Of a DNA stretch of 64,000 bases, positions 52,574 through 62,489 are shown piece after piece. This stretch comes from Natrialba asiatica DSM 12278 (GTDB lineage: Archaea; Halobacteriota; Halobacteria; Halobacteriales; Natrialbaceae). How positions within the stretch are numbered: the stretch's first letter is position 1; every line of letters begins with the position of its first letter. Where the stretch lies: NCBI RefSeq assembly GCF_000337555.1, contig NZ_AOIO01000040.1, positions 244,548-308,547 on the forward strand, in the 5' to 3' direction. A program made the position numbers and the translations under genes. Below the pieces are notes generated by a model. That model did no database searches, had not been told where the DNA came from, and saw only the letters and a list, made by a program, of their open reading frames with translations.

Positions 52574-53839
52574 ATGAGTCTCAGTCTCTCTGCCGACCAA
52601 CCGGCAGCCCCTGCCGACGCCGACGACGGCGTCTGGCTCGAGTGCATCGAGTGCGGCGAGACGTTCGCCCCGTTCGCGGACATCCGCTACACCTGCGACG
52701 AGTGCGATAGCTTGCTCGAGGTTCGCTACGACGACCTGCCGACGTTCGAGGACTTCGCGGGCGAAGGCCAGGGCGTCTGGCGCTACGCCGACACCCTCCC
52801 GCTCGATGCGGGCGTCTCGATCCAGGAGGGTGCCACGCCGCTGTACGAGGCCCCGCAGCTCGAGGCCGATATCGGGCTCGAGGCCCTGCGGATCAAACAC
52901 GAGGGGATGAATCCAACCGGCTCGTTCAAGGACCGCGGCATGACCGTCGGCGTCGCCGTCGCGACCGAACTCGGCGTCGACCGCCTCGCCTGCGCCTCGA
53001 CCGGCAACACGAGCGCCGCGCTCGCCGCCTACGGCTCCCGCGGCGGCATGGAAACGCTCGTGTTGCTTCCGGCGGGGAAGGTCGCCGCCGGCAAAATCGC
53101 CCAGGCCAGCCTCCACGGTGCCCGAATCCTGGAGGTCGACGGCAACTTCGACGCCTGCCTCGACATCGTCCAGGAACTCGCCGGCCAGGGTGAGGCCTAC
53201 CTGCTGAACTCGCTGAACCCCTTCCGGCTCGAAGGGCAGAAGACGATCGGCCTCGAAATCCTGGAGGGCTTTCTCGCGGACTACGACGCCGTCCCGGACC
53301 GGATCGTCCTCCCGGTCGGCAACGCCGGCAACACCGCCGCGCTGTACAAAGCCTTTCGTGAACTCGTGCAAGCGGGTGCGCTCGAGGAGGACGACGTTCC
53401 GAAACTGGTCGGCGTGCAGGCCGAGGGTGCGGCCCCGATGGTCGAGGCCGTCGAGAACGGCGCGGACGAGGTTCGGCGCTGGGACGACGTCGAGACGCGC
53501 GCGACGGCGATCCGGATCGGCAACCCGGTTAACGCACCGAAGGCGTTGCCGGGCATTCGCGAAACCGGCGGCACCGCGATCTCGGTCACCGACGAGGAGA
53601 TCACCGCGGCACAGCGCGACCTCGCCGGCGAAGGGATCGGCGTCGAACCGGCCTCTGCCGCATCCGTCGCGGGACTGCGAAAACTCCGCGCTGAGGGGAT
53701 CGTCACCGACGACGAACGCGTCGCCTGCTTGACGACGGGCCACCTGCTCAAAGACCCCGACGCGGCCGCCGCTGCGGGGAGCGAACCGGAATCGGTACCA
53801 GCCGAGACGGCAGGCGTACTCGAGCACCTCCAGCGCTGA
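52574..53839 (+). CDS. thrC: threonine synthase
   Basis: 421 residues from the ATG at 52574. An N-terminal zinc-ribbon (Cys24, Cys27, Cys41, Cys44) precedes the PLP fold. The PLP lysine is in PTGSFKDRG (Lys119), with STGNTSAALAAYGSR and VGNAGNTAALYKAF phosphate-binding loops. It converts O-phosphohomoserine to threonine. The start at 52538 adds a non-conserved prefix. Confidence 0.95.
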   Translation: MSLSLSADQPAAPADADDGVWLECIECGETFAPFADIRYTCDECDSLLEVRYDDLPTFEDFAGEGQGVWRYADTLPLDAGVSIQEGATPLYEAPQLEADIGLEALRIKHEGMNPTGSFKDRGMTVGVAVATELGVDRLACASTGNTSAALAAYGSRGGMETLVLLPAGKVAAGKIAQASLHGARILEVDGNFDACLDIVQELAGQGEAYLLNSLNPFRLEGQKTIGLEILEGFLADYDAVPDRIVLPVGNAGNTAALYKAFRELVQAGALEEDDVPKLVGVQAEGAAPMVEAVENGADEVRRWDDVETRATAIRIGNPVNAPKALPGIRETGGTAISVTDEEITAAQRDLAGEGIGVEPASAASVAGLRKLRAEGIVTDDERVACLTTGHLLKDPDAAAAAGSEPESVPAETAGVLEHLQR

Positions 53840-53950
53840 CCGCCGATCTGGGGCTCTCAACCAGTAATCGCCGCACAACCTACAGTAGACGCGTCTGACG
53901 CCCGACTGACTGACCTTTTTCCCCGGGAGCGATGTACCGTCCGAGTCGCC

Positions 53951-54424
53951 ATGTCCGTCGAGTATCGGTCCCTCGAACAGCCCGCTACCATCGCTACCGA
54001 CCCCGACGAATACGCTCGAACGTCCCGTTTCGCGTTCACCGGCCGCGTTTACCCCGGTCGCGCCCCTCCTCGGAAACCGGTATCGCTCTCGATACGATCG
54101 TCCCCGAACGCGAGACACCCGCTTCCCGCCAGAATCGAACGAGTTCACCTCCGTGCCCGGATCGCCGCACTCGAACGCGAACTGACGATCCGTGACCGCC
54201 AGCGCCGGGAGTTGATCACGCAGTACGAACGTGAACTCGAGGGGCGACAGGATCACGACTGCAGTCAGAAGCAGCGTCACCGTGGCGAGGAGGATGACCG
54301 CTCCGGCCGGTCCGACCGGTCTGATTTCACGCAGGCGCGCCAGTCGCGACAGACACGGACCAAACGCACGGGTCTACTTCAGCGAGTTCTCGATCGGTGG
54401 CACCAACACCGGCACTCGAAGTGA
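53951..54424 (+). CDS. 157-residue basic protein with a coiled coil, unknown
   Basis: ATG at 53951. A coiled-coil stretch LRARIAALERELTIRDRQRR (about 68-87) is the one protein-like region; the C-terminal half is Arg/Gln/His-rich and unusually basic for this genome. Compare the overlapping frame from 54231, which also looks protein-like, so a frameshift near 54240 is possible. Function unknown. Confidence 0.4.
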   Translation: MSVEYRSLEQPATIATDPDEYARTSRFAFTGRVYPGRAPPRKPVSLSIRSSPNARHPLPARIERVHLRARIAALERELTIRDRQRRELITQYERELEGRQDHDCSQKQRHRGEEDDRSGRSDRSDFTQARQSRQTRTKRTGLLQRVLDRWHQHRHSK

Positions 54425-54435
54425 GCGATCCGGGT

Positions 54436-55167
54436 TCAGTCGGAGCGACCGACTGATTCCGATTGCCCGTCCACCGTAGCCGTCGTGTCGGCTGCGGTTT
54501 CGCGGACGAACTCGATGAAGTTCTCGAAGACGAGTTTCGCCTCGCAGGCGGCGGCGTAGTTCTCGTCGGTGATTTCGGCGAGGACGGCGTCGCGGCGGTC
54601 GGGGTCGAGGTCCTTGCGGTGGACGAGTTCGCGGGCGGTCTTCGTATCGTACTCGGGGTGGAACTGGACGCCGAAGACCCGGCCTTTGCGGAAGCCGTGA
54701 TTCGAGTACTCGTTTTCGGCGAGCGGGGTTGCGCCGGGCGGCAGTTCGGTAACCGCGTCGGCGTGGCTCGTAAAGGCCGTGAACGTCTGGGCGATGCCGT
54801 CGAACAGTCGGGAGTTCCCGTGGTGGTCGATCTCGCTGTAGCCGACCTCGTAGGCCCCCATGTCCTCGACGGTGCCGCCGAGTACGTCGGCCAGGAGTTG
54901 GTGCCCCCAACAGATGCCGAGTGCAGGCATCCCCTGTTCGAGGGCCTCGCTGACCCACTCTTTGGCGGCATCGATCCACGCTTCCTCCCAGTAGACGGAC
55001 GACCGCGAACCGGTGACGACGAGGCCATCGAACTCGTGGTGCGGGGGGAGCTCGCCGTCGGTGACATCGAACTCGGCCAGCGAGGCGTCGAGTTCGCGGC
55101 GGAAGTTTCGCGTCGTGTTCGCGTCCTCGTGGGCCGCGTTCAGGACGGCGATACGAACGTGACTCAT
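54436..55167 (-). CDS. class I glutamine amidotransferase family protein
   Basis: 243 residues from the ATG at 55167. Catalytic Cys86 in GICWGHQ, His170 and Glu172 in QFHPEYD. It matches the GMP-synthase-like GATase1 group (with VTGSRSSVYWE early). The physiological target is unknown. The upstream 31 residues of the longer frame are not conserved-looking. Confidence 0.88.
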   Translation of the reverse strand: MSHVRIAVLNAAHEDANTTRNFRRELDASLAEFDVTDGELPPHHEFDGLVVTGSRSSVYWEEAWIDAAKEWVSEALEQGMPALGICWGHQLLADVLGGTVEDMGAYEVGYSEIDHHGNSRLFDGIAQTFTAFTSHADAVTELPPGATPLAENEYSNHGFRKGRVFGVQFHPEYDTKTARELVHRKDLDPDRRDAVLAEITDENYAAACEAKLVFENFIEFVRETAADTTATVDGQSESVGRSD

Positions 55168-55328
55168 ACTGTGTCGTGTAGTGGCCGTGCTGGACGGATA
55201 TTCTTTCCGCCCATCGTCCCCGATGCGGTATTGGCTGTCGAATCCGGTATCATCTGTCAAGACCGATACCGCCTGTCGAGTCGCCAGTCGCTGCCGCGTG
55301 CAGTTCCGGCACCCGGATCGTAGAGCGG

Positions 55329-55784
55329 TCAGTAATCGCTGAAGAACCCGAACTCTTCGCCGCTCCGATTGATGTACTCTGTTTCCAGTACGTCGCTGAC
55401 GGTCCGTCCGAGGTCGTCGAGTTCTTCTTCGATACCTTGCCGTTCGCCCCGTTCGAGCGGGTCACCGGACGGCGTTGTCAGATCCGTGGGGACGGTTGGC
55501 GCTCGGTAGCCGACGTCTTCCGTGGCCATGTTCCAATAAAAATCGAACTCGTCTATCAGCCCGCGGTCGCGCACGAGTCGGAACTCATCGACTGCCATAT
55601 ACGTATCGTCACGCCACTCGTTGAAACCGTCCTCCCACGCACCTTCTTGGAGGAACGTCGCTAACGCTTCGTGCGGTGTGTTGTCTCCTGATCGGTACTC
55701 CGGTTCGTCGACGGCATCGTAGTCGCCCGGATCCTGTGGTCTGTCGAGCGCTGGCGGGTCGGGGATTTCGACATCGAGTGACAT
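55329..55784 (-). CDS. hypothetical 151-residue acidic protein
   Basis: Starts MSLDVEIPDPPALDRPQDP and contains HEALATFLQEGAWEDGFNEW and YMAVDEFRLVRDRGLIDEFD. Soluble and acidic, no recognised motif. It stands alone between intergenic stretches. The composition is protein-like; the family is not known to me. Confidence 0.65.
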   Translation of the reverse strand: MSLDVEIPDPPALDRPQDPGDYDAVDEPEYRSGDNTPHEALATFLQEGAWEDGFNEWRDDTYMAVDEFRLVRDRGLIDEFDFYWNMATEDVGYRAPTVPTDLTTPSGDPLERGERQGIEEELDDLGRTVSDVLETEYINRSGEEFGFFSDY

Positions 55785-56053
55785 ACGTCATCGTTCGCTC
55801 GATAGCTGTTTGGTAGTTTCTATCACTGTTCTAGTTACTCCAATTTCTAAGGCACTCCGACTAGCGACGTGATCCGTGACTTCGCCGATATGCGTCGGCT
55901 TACAGCGCCGTTTCCCGGTGTCGAGGCGGCGACCGACGTACGCAGTCGCGCTGGGAGGCGCTGCACGGGCCTTCGAGTGAGAGTTCAACGACACCGCACT
56001 CATCGTAGTCGGAGGCCGAAACCATAACGGTACCGCGCTTCCCAGGACCTGGT

Positions 56054-57112
56054 GTGTCACTCGCGTTCGTCTCCGCGACCGGGCCGGATCTCCTTCGGCT
56101 TCTCGCGCTTCCCGTCTTCGCCTGGACCGCCGTTCGGGATATCAAGACCAGGCGCGTTTCGAGTCACGTCTGGGTTCCGCTCTCGCTGCTCGGTGCGGGG
56201 ACGCTTCTCTGGGAGGGAGTGCTCGCCTGGCGCGCCGGCGGGACGGCCTGGATCCACGAGTTCATCGTTCCGGCGACGGTGAGTTTAGGGTTGGTCGTGC
56301 CGCTTGCGTATCTGTTCTGGTGGGCCGGCGGCTTCGGGGGTGCCGATGCGAAGGCGTTGCTCGTTTTGGCGGTGGTGTTTCCGACGCAGCCGATCTACGC
56401 GATCGGATCGTGGACGACGCCGACGGTACCGACGCCGATCGGAACGTTCTCGTTTACGATCCTGACGAACGCCGTGCTGGTCGCGCTCGCGATCCCGATT
56501 CTCCTCGCGATTCGAAACGCTGCGGCGGGGCGGTTTACGTCGGTGATGGCGCTCGGTTGGCCGGTTTCCTGGGAGCGCCTGCCCGAGGCGCACGGTCAGT
56601 TGCTCGAGGGACCGGCCGGGCGCTCGACGAGCGGACTCGACCTCGATGCGCTGCGGATGTACCTGCGCTGGCGCGGCCTGACGCTCGCGGATATTCGCGA
56701 GTCGCCGGATCGGTATCGTGATCCGGCGACGCTGCCCGAGGAGCCGAATCCGCCGACTGACGGTGCCGTGGCGGCCGCCGTTCGAGCGGACGGCGGGGCT
56801 CCGACGGCAACTGCTGCGGCGGAGAGCCGTGCGACCGGCGATAAATCGCCCGAAAAGTGCGGTGATACTGCGTCGACGGGTCAGGTGGGTGACCACGACG
56901 ATCCGTGGGGTGCCGACGCCTTCCTCGACGATATCGAGGGCACGGCCTACGGGACCGCTCCCGAACAGTTGCGCGCCGGACTGGAGGCGGTCACGACGGC
57001 CGAGACGGTCTGGATTTCGCCCGGAACGCCGTTTCTGGTGCCGATATTCTCCGGGCTGGTGATCGCACTCGGCTACGGCGACCTCCTCTTTGGCCTGCTC
57101 GGATCCTTCTAG
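56054..57112 (+). CDS. PibD-like prepilin peptidase (A24 family)
   Basis: 352 residues, GTG start. Aspartyl catalytic pair: Asp29 (VRDIKTRRV) and Asp98 in GGADAK, the GxHyD motif of A24 peptidases. Several hydrophobic helices surround them. A polar insertion (about 165-300) and a last helix follow. It would cleave class III signal peptides of archaellins and pilins. No pilin genes are in the window. Overlaps the convergent next gene by 4 bases. Confidence 0.85.
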   Translation: MSLAFVSATGPDLLRLLALPVFAWTAVRDIKTRRVSSHVWVPLSLLGAGTLLWEGVLAWRAGGTAWIHEFIVPATVSLGLVVPLAYLFWWAGGFGGADAKALLVLAVVFPTQPIYAIGSWTTPTVPTPIGTFSFTILTNAVLVALAIPILLAIRNAAAGRFTSVMALGWPVSWERLPEAHGQLLEGPAGRSTSGLDLDALRMYLRWRGLTLADIRESPDRYRDPATLPEEPNPPTDGAVAAAVRADGGAPTATAAAESRATGDKSPEKCGDTASTGQVGDHDDPWGADAFLDDIEGTAYGTAPEQLRAGLEAVTTAETVWISPGTPFLVPIFSGLVIALGYGDLLFGLLGSF

Positions 57113-57381
57113 CCCTGCACGTTCTGCACGCGTTGGAACAGCGGAACGAGCGCGGTCCAGAAGACGACGAAAGCGGCACCCGTCCCGATGATCGCGAGCC
57201 AAGCCAGCGGTACCTGACTCCCCGCACCTGCTCCGCCGGCGGTACTCGTTACTGCCGGAGGCCCACTCACGAGAACGGCGAACGTCCCCACGAACAGGCC
57301 GAGACAGACGAGGACGCTCCCGAGTTCAAGTGCCGCGGCGATGGGAAACGAGCGAACCGTGCCGACGAGTCTCTCGTACAT
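57109..57381 (-). CDS. 90-residue two-helix membrane protein (DUF7314-like)
   Basis: Two hydrophobic helices (AALELGSVLVCLGLFVGTFA and PLAWLAIIGTGAAFVVFWTA) linked by a Gly/Ala-rich stretch (GGAGAGSQ). It converges with the prepilin peptidase, its stop overlapping by 4 bases, and starts 6 bases after the HIT gene ends on the same strand, so it may be cotranscribed. Family name from memory. Confidence 0.65.
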   Translation of the reverse strand: MYERLVGTVRSFPIAAALELGSVLVCLGLFVGTFAVLVSGPPAVTSTAGGAGAGSQVPLAWLAIIGTGAAFVVFWTALVPLFQRVQNVQG

Positions 57382-57387
57382 CGTCGC

Positions 57388-57807
57388 TCACGCGCGTGAC
57401 TCGATATCCGCCGCGATGTCGTCGAGTTCGTCGTCGGCGAGGTCGGGACGATCGCCGGCGATGGCGTGGATGGGGCCGCCGCCGTCGCCCTCGAAGCGCG
57501 GGACGATGTGGCAGTGGACGTGCGGGACTTCCTGGCCGGCGGCCTCGCCGTTGTTGAACGCGACGGTCGTCGCGTCGGCGTCGACGGCGTCCTCGACGGC
57601 GGGGACCATGCGGTGGATCGTCTCGTAGAGGTCTGTCGCGACATCGGCGGGAACGTCGTCCAGCCGTTCGAACTCGTCTCTTGGGACCACGAGCGTGTGG
57701 CCGGGCGCGAGCGGGTTGGCGTCGAGAAAGGCGACGGTCGTGCCGTCCTCGTAGACGATTCGGGCGGGGATTTCGCCCTCGATGATCTGGGTGAAGATCG
57801 TGCTCAT
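57388..57807 (-). CDS. HIT-family nucleotide hydrolase/transferase
   Basis: 139 residues with the histidine triad HVHCHIVPR (His96, His98, His100) preceded by FNNGEAAGQEV. The opening STIFTQIIEGEIPARIVYED is typical of Hint/PKCI-like proteins. They remove AMP from phosphoramidates. Confidence 0.94.
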   Translation of the reverse strand: MSTIFTQIIEGEIPARIVYEDGTTVAFLDANPLAPGHTLVVPRDEFERLDDVPADVATDLYETIHRMVPAVEDAVDADATTVAFNNGEAAGQEVPHVHCHIVPRFEGDGGGPIHAIAGDRPDLADDELDDIAADIESRA

Positions 57808-57853
57808 ACGCCAGTGTGTGTCGCCTCGCGGTAAGAAGGTTACCGCTGTGGTG

Positions 57854-58552
57854 TCACTTGCACGTCGAACTGTCCTGGTCGGATCGGCAGCACTCGTCTA
57901 GCGTCTCCCGGAGTGCGTCGAGGTACTCGTCCGGCTCGAAGCCGAGTCTGCCGATCCAGACGTCCTGATAGGAGGGGTGGAGGATCGGCACGAGCCAGGC
58001 GTCGAGGGGAGCACAGCGAAGCGGATCGAGGACGGTTTCGAGGAAGCCGTCGAGTTCACGATCGGCCGCCGCGAGGGCGGTTTTCGTCGCGTGTTTGCCG
58101 GTTGCGAGGACGACGGTGGGGTCGACGGCATCGATTTCGGCGAGGAGGTGGGGACGGCAGTTCGCGCGTTCTTCGGGGGTTGGCTCGCGGTTCGTCGCGG
58201 GGTCCTCGGGGTCGGCGGGGAAGCACTTGACGGCGTTGGTGTAGTAGGCGTCGTCGCCGTAGCCGACGCGGTCGAGCATCCGACGGATGCGCCGGCCGGA
58301 GTGGCGAGAGGTGTAGGCCTTGCCGGTCCAGTTGCCGCCGCGCCAGCGGTCGGCGTCGGGGTGGCCGTGGCCGGGGGCTTCGCCGACGACCAGGACGCTG
58401 GCGTCGAGGGAGCCGGTACCCCACGAGATGCACTCGCGGTTCTCGGTGAGCGCTGGACAGCGCGTACAGTTCGCCTCGAAGACGTGCCGCGAGTCGGGGA
58501 ACTCGGGGTCGTCGGGGGCGTTCGAATCCGAATCAGGGTTAGCTGCTGGCAC
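57854..58552 (-). CDS. uracil-DNA glycosylase family IV/V-like protein
   Basis: 232 residues. Motif A is VVGEAPGHGHPDADRW (variant of GEAPG), motif B near the end is ILHPSYQDVW. Four cysteines at 29, 32, 110 and 132 fit a 4Fe-4S cluster. A disordered acidic start precedes it. The family removes uracil from DNA. Confidence 0.88.
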   Translation of the reverse strand: MPAANPDSDSNAPDDPEFPDSRHVFEANCTRCPALTENRECISWGTGSLDASVLVVGEAPGHGHPDADRWRGGNWTGKAYTSRHSGRRIRRMLDRVGYGDDAYYTNAVKCFPADPEDPATNREPTPEERANCRPHLLAEIDAVDPTVVLATGKHATKTALAAADRELDGFLETVLDPLRCAPLDAWLVPILHPSYQDVWIGRLGFEPDEYLDALRETLDECCRSDQDSSTCK

Positions 58553-58706
58553 AGACGGGTGTACGTCTACAGGCGTTTAGCCCAGTCGGTCTGGATGTTC
58601 GATGCATGAAGGCAAGTCGAACGCTGGCATCGTGCGTGTCCCACGACGCGTTAGAACGATGCGCAAGTGAACAAATTTACCTTGGTGCCCTCTCTATGGA
58701 GTGTAC

Positions 58707-58937
58707 ATGGTTACGTTCAGCCTGGAATTACTCGTAGAAGCACTCCCGTTACTCCTCTATACCGTTATCGGTGGTCTACTAACAGTCGTCGGCGCTGCTG
58801 CGGAGTACGCGAGCCTGCAGCACTTCGGTGCCGGTGAGGCGACCGTTGCACTCTGGCTCGCCGCGATCGGCTGTGTGATGCTCTATGCGGGCGTCTACGG
58901 CATCGGCTACCAGAAATTGTTTTCTTCGACCAACTGA
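58707..58937 (+). CDS. 76-residue membrane protein (haloarchaeal small)
   Basis: ATG at 58707. Two to three hydrophobic segments: LPLLLYTVIGGLLTVVGAAA and ATVALWLAAIGCVMLYAGVY, connected by a polar EYASLQHFGAGE. It matches a small haloarchaeal DUF8151-like family, not certain. It lies 93 bases before ileS. Confidence 0.65.
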   Translation: MVTFSLELLVEALPLLLYTVIGGLLTVVGAAAEYASLQHFGAGEATVALWLAAIGCVMLYAGVYGIGYQKLFSSTN

Positions 58938-59001
58938 GCGGAGCGTCGTCGTTCGACCGATCGATCACCGCGTCCAGTCACGCCTGCAGGACCGATTCCC
59001 C

Positions 59002-59007
59002 TTTAAT
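59002..59007 (+). promoter_or_regulatory. TATA element for ileS
   Basis: TTTAAT centred about 26 bases before the ATG at 59030. This supports starting at MSRFGEV instead of the earlier in-frame ATG at 59006, which is too close to the element. Confidence 0.5.
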
Positions 59008-59029
59008 GTCGGAGCGAATCACGTCACGT

Positions 59030-62000
59030 ATGAGCCGGTTTGGCGAGGTCGACGACCAGTACGATCCCCACGCGCTCGAGCAACGGGTATTCGAGTACTG
59101 GGACGACGTCGACGCCTACAAACAAACGGTCGAGCACCGATCGGACGGTGAATCGTTCTTCTTCGTCGACGGCCCGCCGTACACGTCGGGCTCGGCGCAC
59201 ATGGGGACGACCTGGAACAAGTCCCTCAAGGACGTCTACCTTCGCTTCTTCCGGATGCAGGGGTACGACGTGACCGACCGCCCGGGCTACGACATGCACG
59301 GGCTTCCGATCGAAACCCGCGTCGAGGAGCAACTCGGCTTCGAGAACAAAAAGGACATCGAGGAGTACGGCGAGGAAAACTTCATCGAGGCCTGCAAGGA
59401 GTACGCCGACGAGCAACTCGAAGGCCTGCAGTCGGACTTCCAGGACTTCGGCGTCTGGATGGACTGGGAGGACCCCTACCGGACCGTCAGCCCCGAGTAC
59501 ATGGAGGCCGCCTGGTGGGGCTTTTCGAAGGCCGCCGAACGAGGGCTCGTCGAGAAGGGCCACCGCTCGATCTCGCAGTGTCCCCGGTGTGAAACCGCGA
59601 TCGCGAACAACGAGGTCGAGTACGAGGACGTCGAGGACCCCTCGATCTACGTTAAATTCGACCTGCAGGACCGCGAGGGCTCGATCGTCATCTGGACGAC
59701 GACCCCGTGGACCATCCCGGCGAACACGTTCGTCGCGGTCGACGAGGAGGGCGACTACGTCGGCGTCCGCGCGGAGAAAGACGGCGAGGAAGAACTGCTG
59801 TACGTCGCCGACGCCAAACACGAGGACGTCCTGAAGGCGGGCCGGTACGACGACTACGAGGTCGTCGAAGAACGCTCCGGCGAGGAGATGCTCGGCTGGG
59901 CCTACGACCACCCGCTCGCCGAGCAAGTCCCGGACCGCGTCGACGCCGAGGGCACCCACGAGGTCTACGCCGCCGATTACGTCGACACCCACGGCGACGG
60001 CACCGGCCTCGTCCACTCCGCACCCGGCCACGGTGAGGAGGACTTCGAGCGCGGCCGCGAACTCGGCTTCCCCATCTTCTGTCCCGTCGGCGGCGACGGC
60101 GTCTACACCGAGGAAGCCGGCAAGTACGAAGGCGAGTTCGTCAAGGATGCCGACCCCGAGATCACGAGCGATCTCGAGGCGGCGGGCGCGTTGCTCACCT
60201 CCGAGACCGTCACCCACAGCTACGGGCACTGCTGGCGCTGCGACACCGGCATCATCCAGATCGTCACCGACCAGTGGTTCATCACGATCACCGACGTCAA
60301 GGACGAACTATTGGACAACATCGAGGACAGCGACTGGCACCCCGACTGGGCGCGGGACAACCGCTTCCGCGACTTCGTCGAGGAGGCCCCCGACTGGAAC
60401 GTCTCGCGCCAGCGCTACTGGGGCATTCCGCTGCCGGTCTGGACGCCCGAGGACCGCGACGATGACGAGGACATGATCGTCGTCGGCGACCGCGATGAAC
60501 TCGCCGAGCGGGTCGACCAGAACGTCGATCCCGAGGACGTCGACCTCCACAAGGACACGGTCGACGACCTCACGATCACCGAGGACGGCACCACCTACAC
60601 CCGCGTGCCGGACGTCTTCGACGTCTGGCTCGACTCCTCGGTCGCCTCCTGGGGTACCCTGAACTACCCCTCGGACGACAGTCGGTTCGACGACCTCTGG
60701 CCCGCGGACTTCATTCTCGAAGCCCACGACCAGACGCGGGGCTGGTTCTGGTCCCAGCTCGGCATGGGAACCGCCGCGCTCGGCGAGAGCCCCTACAAAG
60801 AGGTGCTCATGCACGGCCACGCGCTCATGCCCGACGGGCGCGCGATGAGCAAGTCCAAGGACATCCTGATCGACCCCCACGAGGCCATCGACCGCCACGG
60901 CCGGGACGTGATGCGCGCCTTCCTGCTGTCGAACAACCCGCAGGGCGAGGACATGCGCTTCTCCTGGGACGGCATGCAGACGATGGAGAACCACCTCCGC
61001 ACGCTGTGGAACGTCTTCCGGTTCCCGCTACCGTACATGCGACTGGACGAGTTCGATCCGCGGGAGACGACCGTCGATGCCGTCGCGGATGACCTCGAAC
61101 TCGTCGACGAGTGGGTCCTCGCCCGCCTCCAGTCGACGAAACAGACGATGACCGACCACTTCGAGGACCGCCGCCAAGACAAGGCGATCGACGCGCTCAT
61201 CGAGTTCGTCGTCGAGGACGTCTCCCGGTTCTACGTTCAGGCGGTCCGCGAGCGCATGTGGGAGGAAGAAGACAGCGCCTCCAAGGAGGCGGCTTACGCG
61301 ACAATCTACCGCGTCCTCCGCGAGACCGTCGCGCTGCTGGCTCCCTACGCGCCGTTTATCAGCGAGGAAATTTACGGCACGCTCACCGGCAGCCAGGAGT
61401 ACGACACCGTCCACATGTGCGACTGGCCCGCCGTCGACGAGGCGTTCGTCGACGAGCAACTCGAGGCGGACGTGGCGTTTCTGCGCGCCATCGAGGAAGC
61501 CGGCGCGAACGCCCGCCAACAGGCCGGCCGTAAACTCCGCTGGCCCGTCCCGCGCGTCGTCGTCGCCGCCGACGACCAGCGCGTCGTCGAGGCGGTCGAA
61601 CGCCACACCGACCTGCTCGCCGAGCGACTCAACGCCCGCGAGATCGAACTCGTCTCGCCGGAGGACCGCTGGGGCGAACTCAACTACAGCGCCGAGGCCG
61701 ACATGAGCGAACTCGGTCCCGCCTTCGGCGACCGCGCCGGGCGGGTTATGAACGCGCTCAACGAGGCCCGGATCGACGACCCGTCCCTCGAGGCGCTCGC
61801 GGCGGCCGTCGACGACGAACTCGAGGCGGACGACGAACTCGAGGAAGCGATGGTCTCGTTCGTCACCGAAACGCCCGAGGGTGTCGCCGGCACCGCCTTC
61901 GGCCTCAACGGCGACGACCGCGGCGTCGCCTACGTCGACGCCTCGCTCACCGACGACATCGAGAGCGAGGGCTACGCCCGCGAGGTTATCCGCCGGGTAC

Positions 62001-62236
62001 AGGAGATGCGAAAGGATCTCGACCTCGACGTCGAAGAGCGGATCGCGCTCGACCTCGAGATCGAAGACGACCGCGTCGCCTCGCTCGTCGACGACCGCGA
62101 AGCCCTCATCCGCGAGGAGGTTCGTGCAGATGAACTCGGCGCGGTCGAGGACGGCCACCGTAAGGAGTGGGATGTCGACGGCGTCGCGATGGAGATCGCG
62201 ATCGAGTCGCTGGCGGCCGCCGAGGCGTCCGAGTAA
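59030..62236 (+). CDS. ileS: isoleucyl-tRNA synthetase
   Basis: 1068 residues. The HIGH motif is HMGT (57-60) and the KMSKS motif is AMSKSKD (605-611). The WDVS-type catalytic and CP1 editing regions are present (WTTTPWTIPANT). Charges tRNA-Ile and edits Val. Length is as in archaeal enzymes. The start at 59030 is set by the TATA element. Confidence 0.97.
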   Translation: MSRFGEVDDQYDPHALEQRVFEYWDDVDAYKQTVEHRSDGESFFFVDGPPYTSGSAHMGTTWNKSLKDVYLRFFRMQGYDVTDRPGYDMHGLPIETRVEEQLGFENKKDIEEYGEENFIEACKEYADEQLEGLQSDFQDFGVWMDWEDPYRTVSPEYMEAAWWGFSKAAERGLVEKGHRSISQCPRCETAIANNEVEYEDVEDPSIYVKFDLQDREGSIVIWTTTPWTIPANTFVAVDEEGDYVGVRAEKDGEEELLYVADAKHEDVLKAGRYDDYEVVEERSGEEMLGWAYDHPLAEQVPDRVDAEGTHEVYAADYVDTHGDGTGLVHSAPGHGEEDFERGRELGFPIFCPVGGDGVYTEEAGKYEGEFVKDADPEITSDLEAAGALLTSETVTHSYGHCWRCDTGIIQIVTDQWFITITDVKDELLDNIEDSDWHPDWARDNRFRDFVEEAPDWNVSRQRYWGIPLPVWTPEDRDDDEDMIVVGDRDELAERVDQNVDPEDVDLHKDTVDDLTITEDGTTYTRVPDVFDVWLDSSVASWGTLNYPSDDSRFDDLWPADFILEAHDQTRGWFWSQLGMGTAALGESPYKEVLMHGHALMPDGRAMSKSKDILIDPHEAIDRHGRDVMRAFLLSNNPQGEDMRFSWDGMQTMENHLRTLWNVFRFPLPYMRLDEFDPRETTVDAVADDLELVDEWVLARLQSTKQTMTDHFEDRRQDKAIDALIEFVVEDVSRFYVQAVRERMWEEEDSASKEAAYATIYRVLRETVALLAPYAPFISEEIYGTLTGSQEYDTVHMCDWPAVDEAFVDEQLEADVAFLRAIEEAGANARQQAGRKLRWPVPRVVVAADDQRVVEAVERHTDLLAERLNAREIELVSPEDRWGELNYSAEADMSELGPAFGDRAGRVMNALNEARIDDPSLEALAAAVDDELEADDELEEAMVSFVTETPEGVAGTAFGLNGDDRGVAYVDASLTDDIESEGYAREVIRRVQEMRKDLDLDVEERIALDLEIEDDRVASLVDDREALIREEVRADELGAVEDGHRKEWDVDGVAMEIAIESLAAAEASE

Positions 62237-62489
62237 TCGCCCCGGAGCGAGACGGATTTTTTGTCTCCTGCTGAGCGGAGCGAAGCAAGGTCGGCGAGAG
62301 CGTCGCCCTCGCCGGACAGATTTTCGAGGAGCGGTAAGCAGTAGCGAACCCGACGAGAAAAGGTGGCTGCCGAGAGTACGGTCGAACCGTGGTCGATGCC
62401 CGTAGCGTCGAGCTAGCGACCGTCGGTCGCCAGGATGGTGAGTTCCGGACGGACGAAGTCGGTCTCCGTTTTCCGGTTTCCGTGCCGGC

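Noticed and set aside
55900..56025. 41-residue minus-strand frame with EC and Cys residues
   Set aside because: No SD, no clear promoter, no recognised motif and a basic C-terminus unlike the rest of the genome.
59024..60229. 401-residue open frame antisense to ileS
   Set aside because: Composition is that of a codon-shadow frame in GC-rich DNA; ileS on the other strand is complete.
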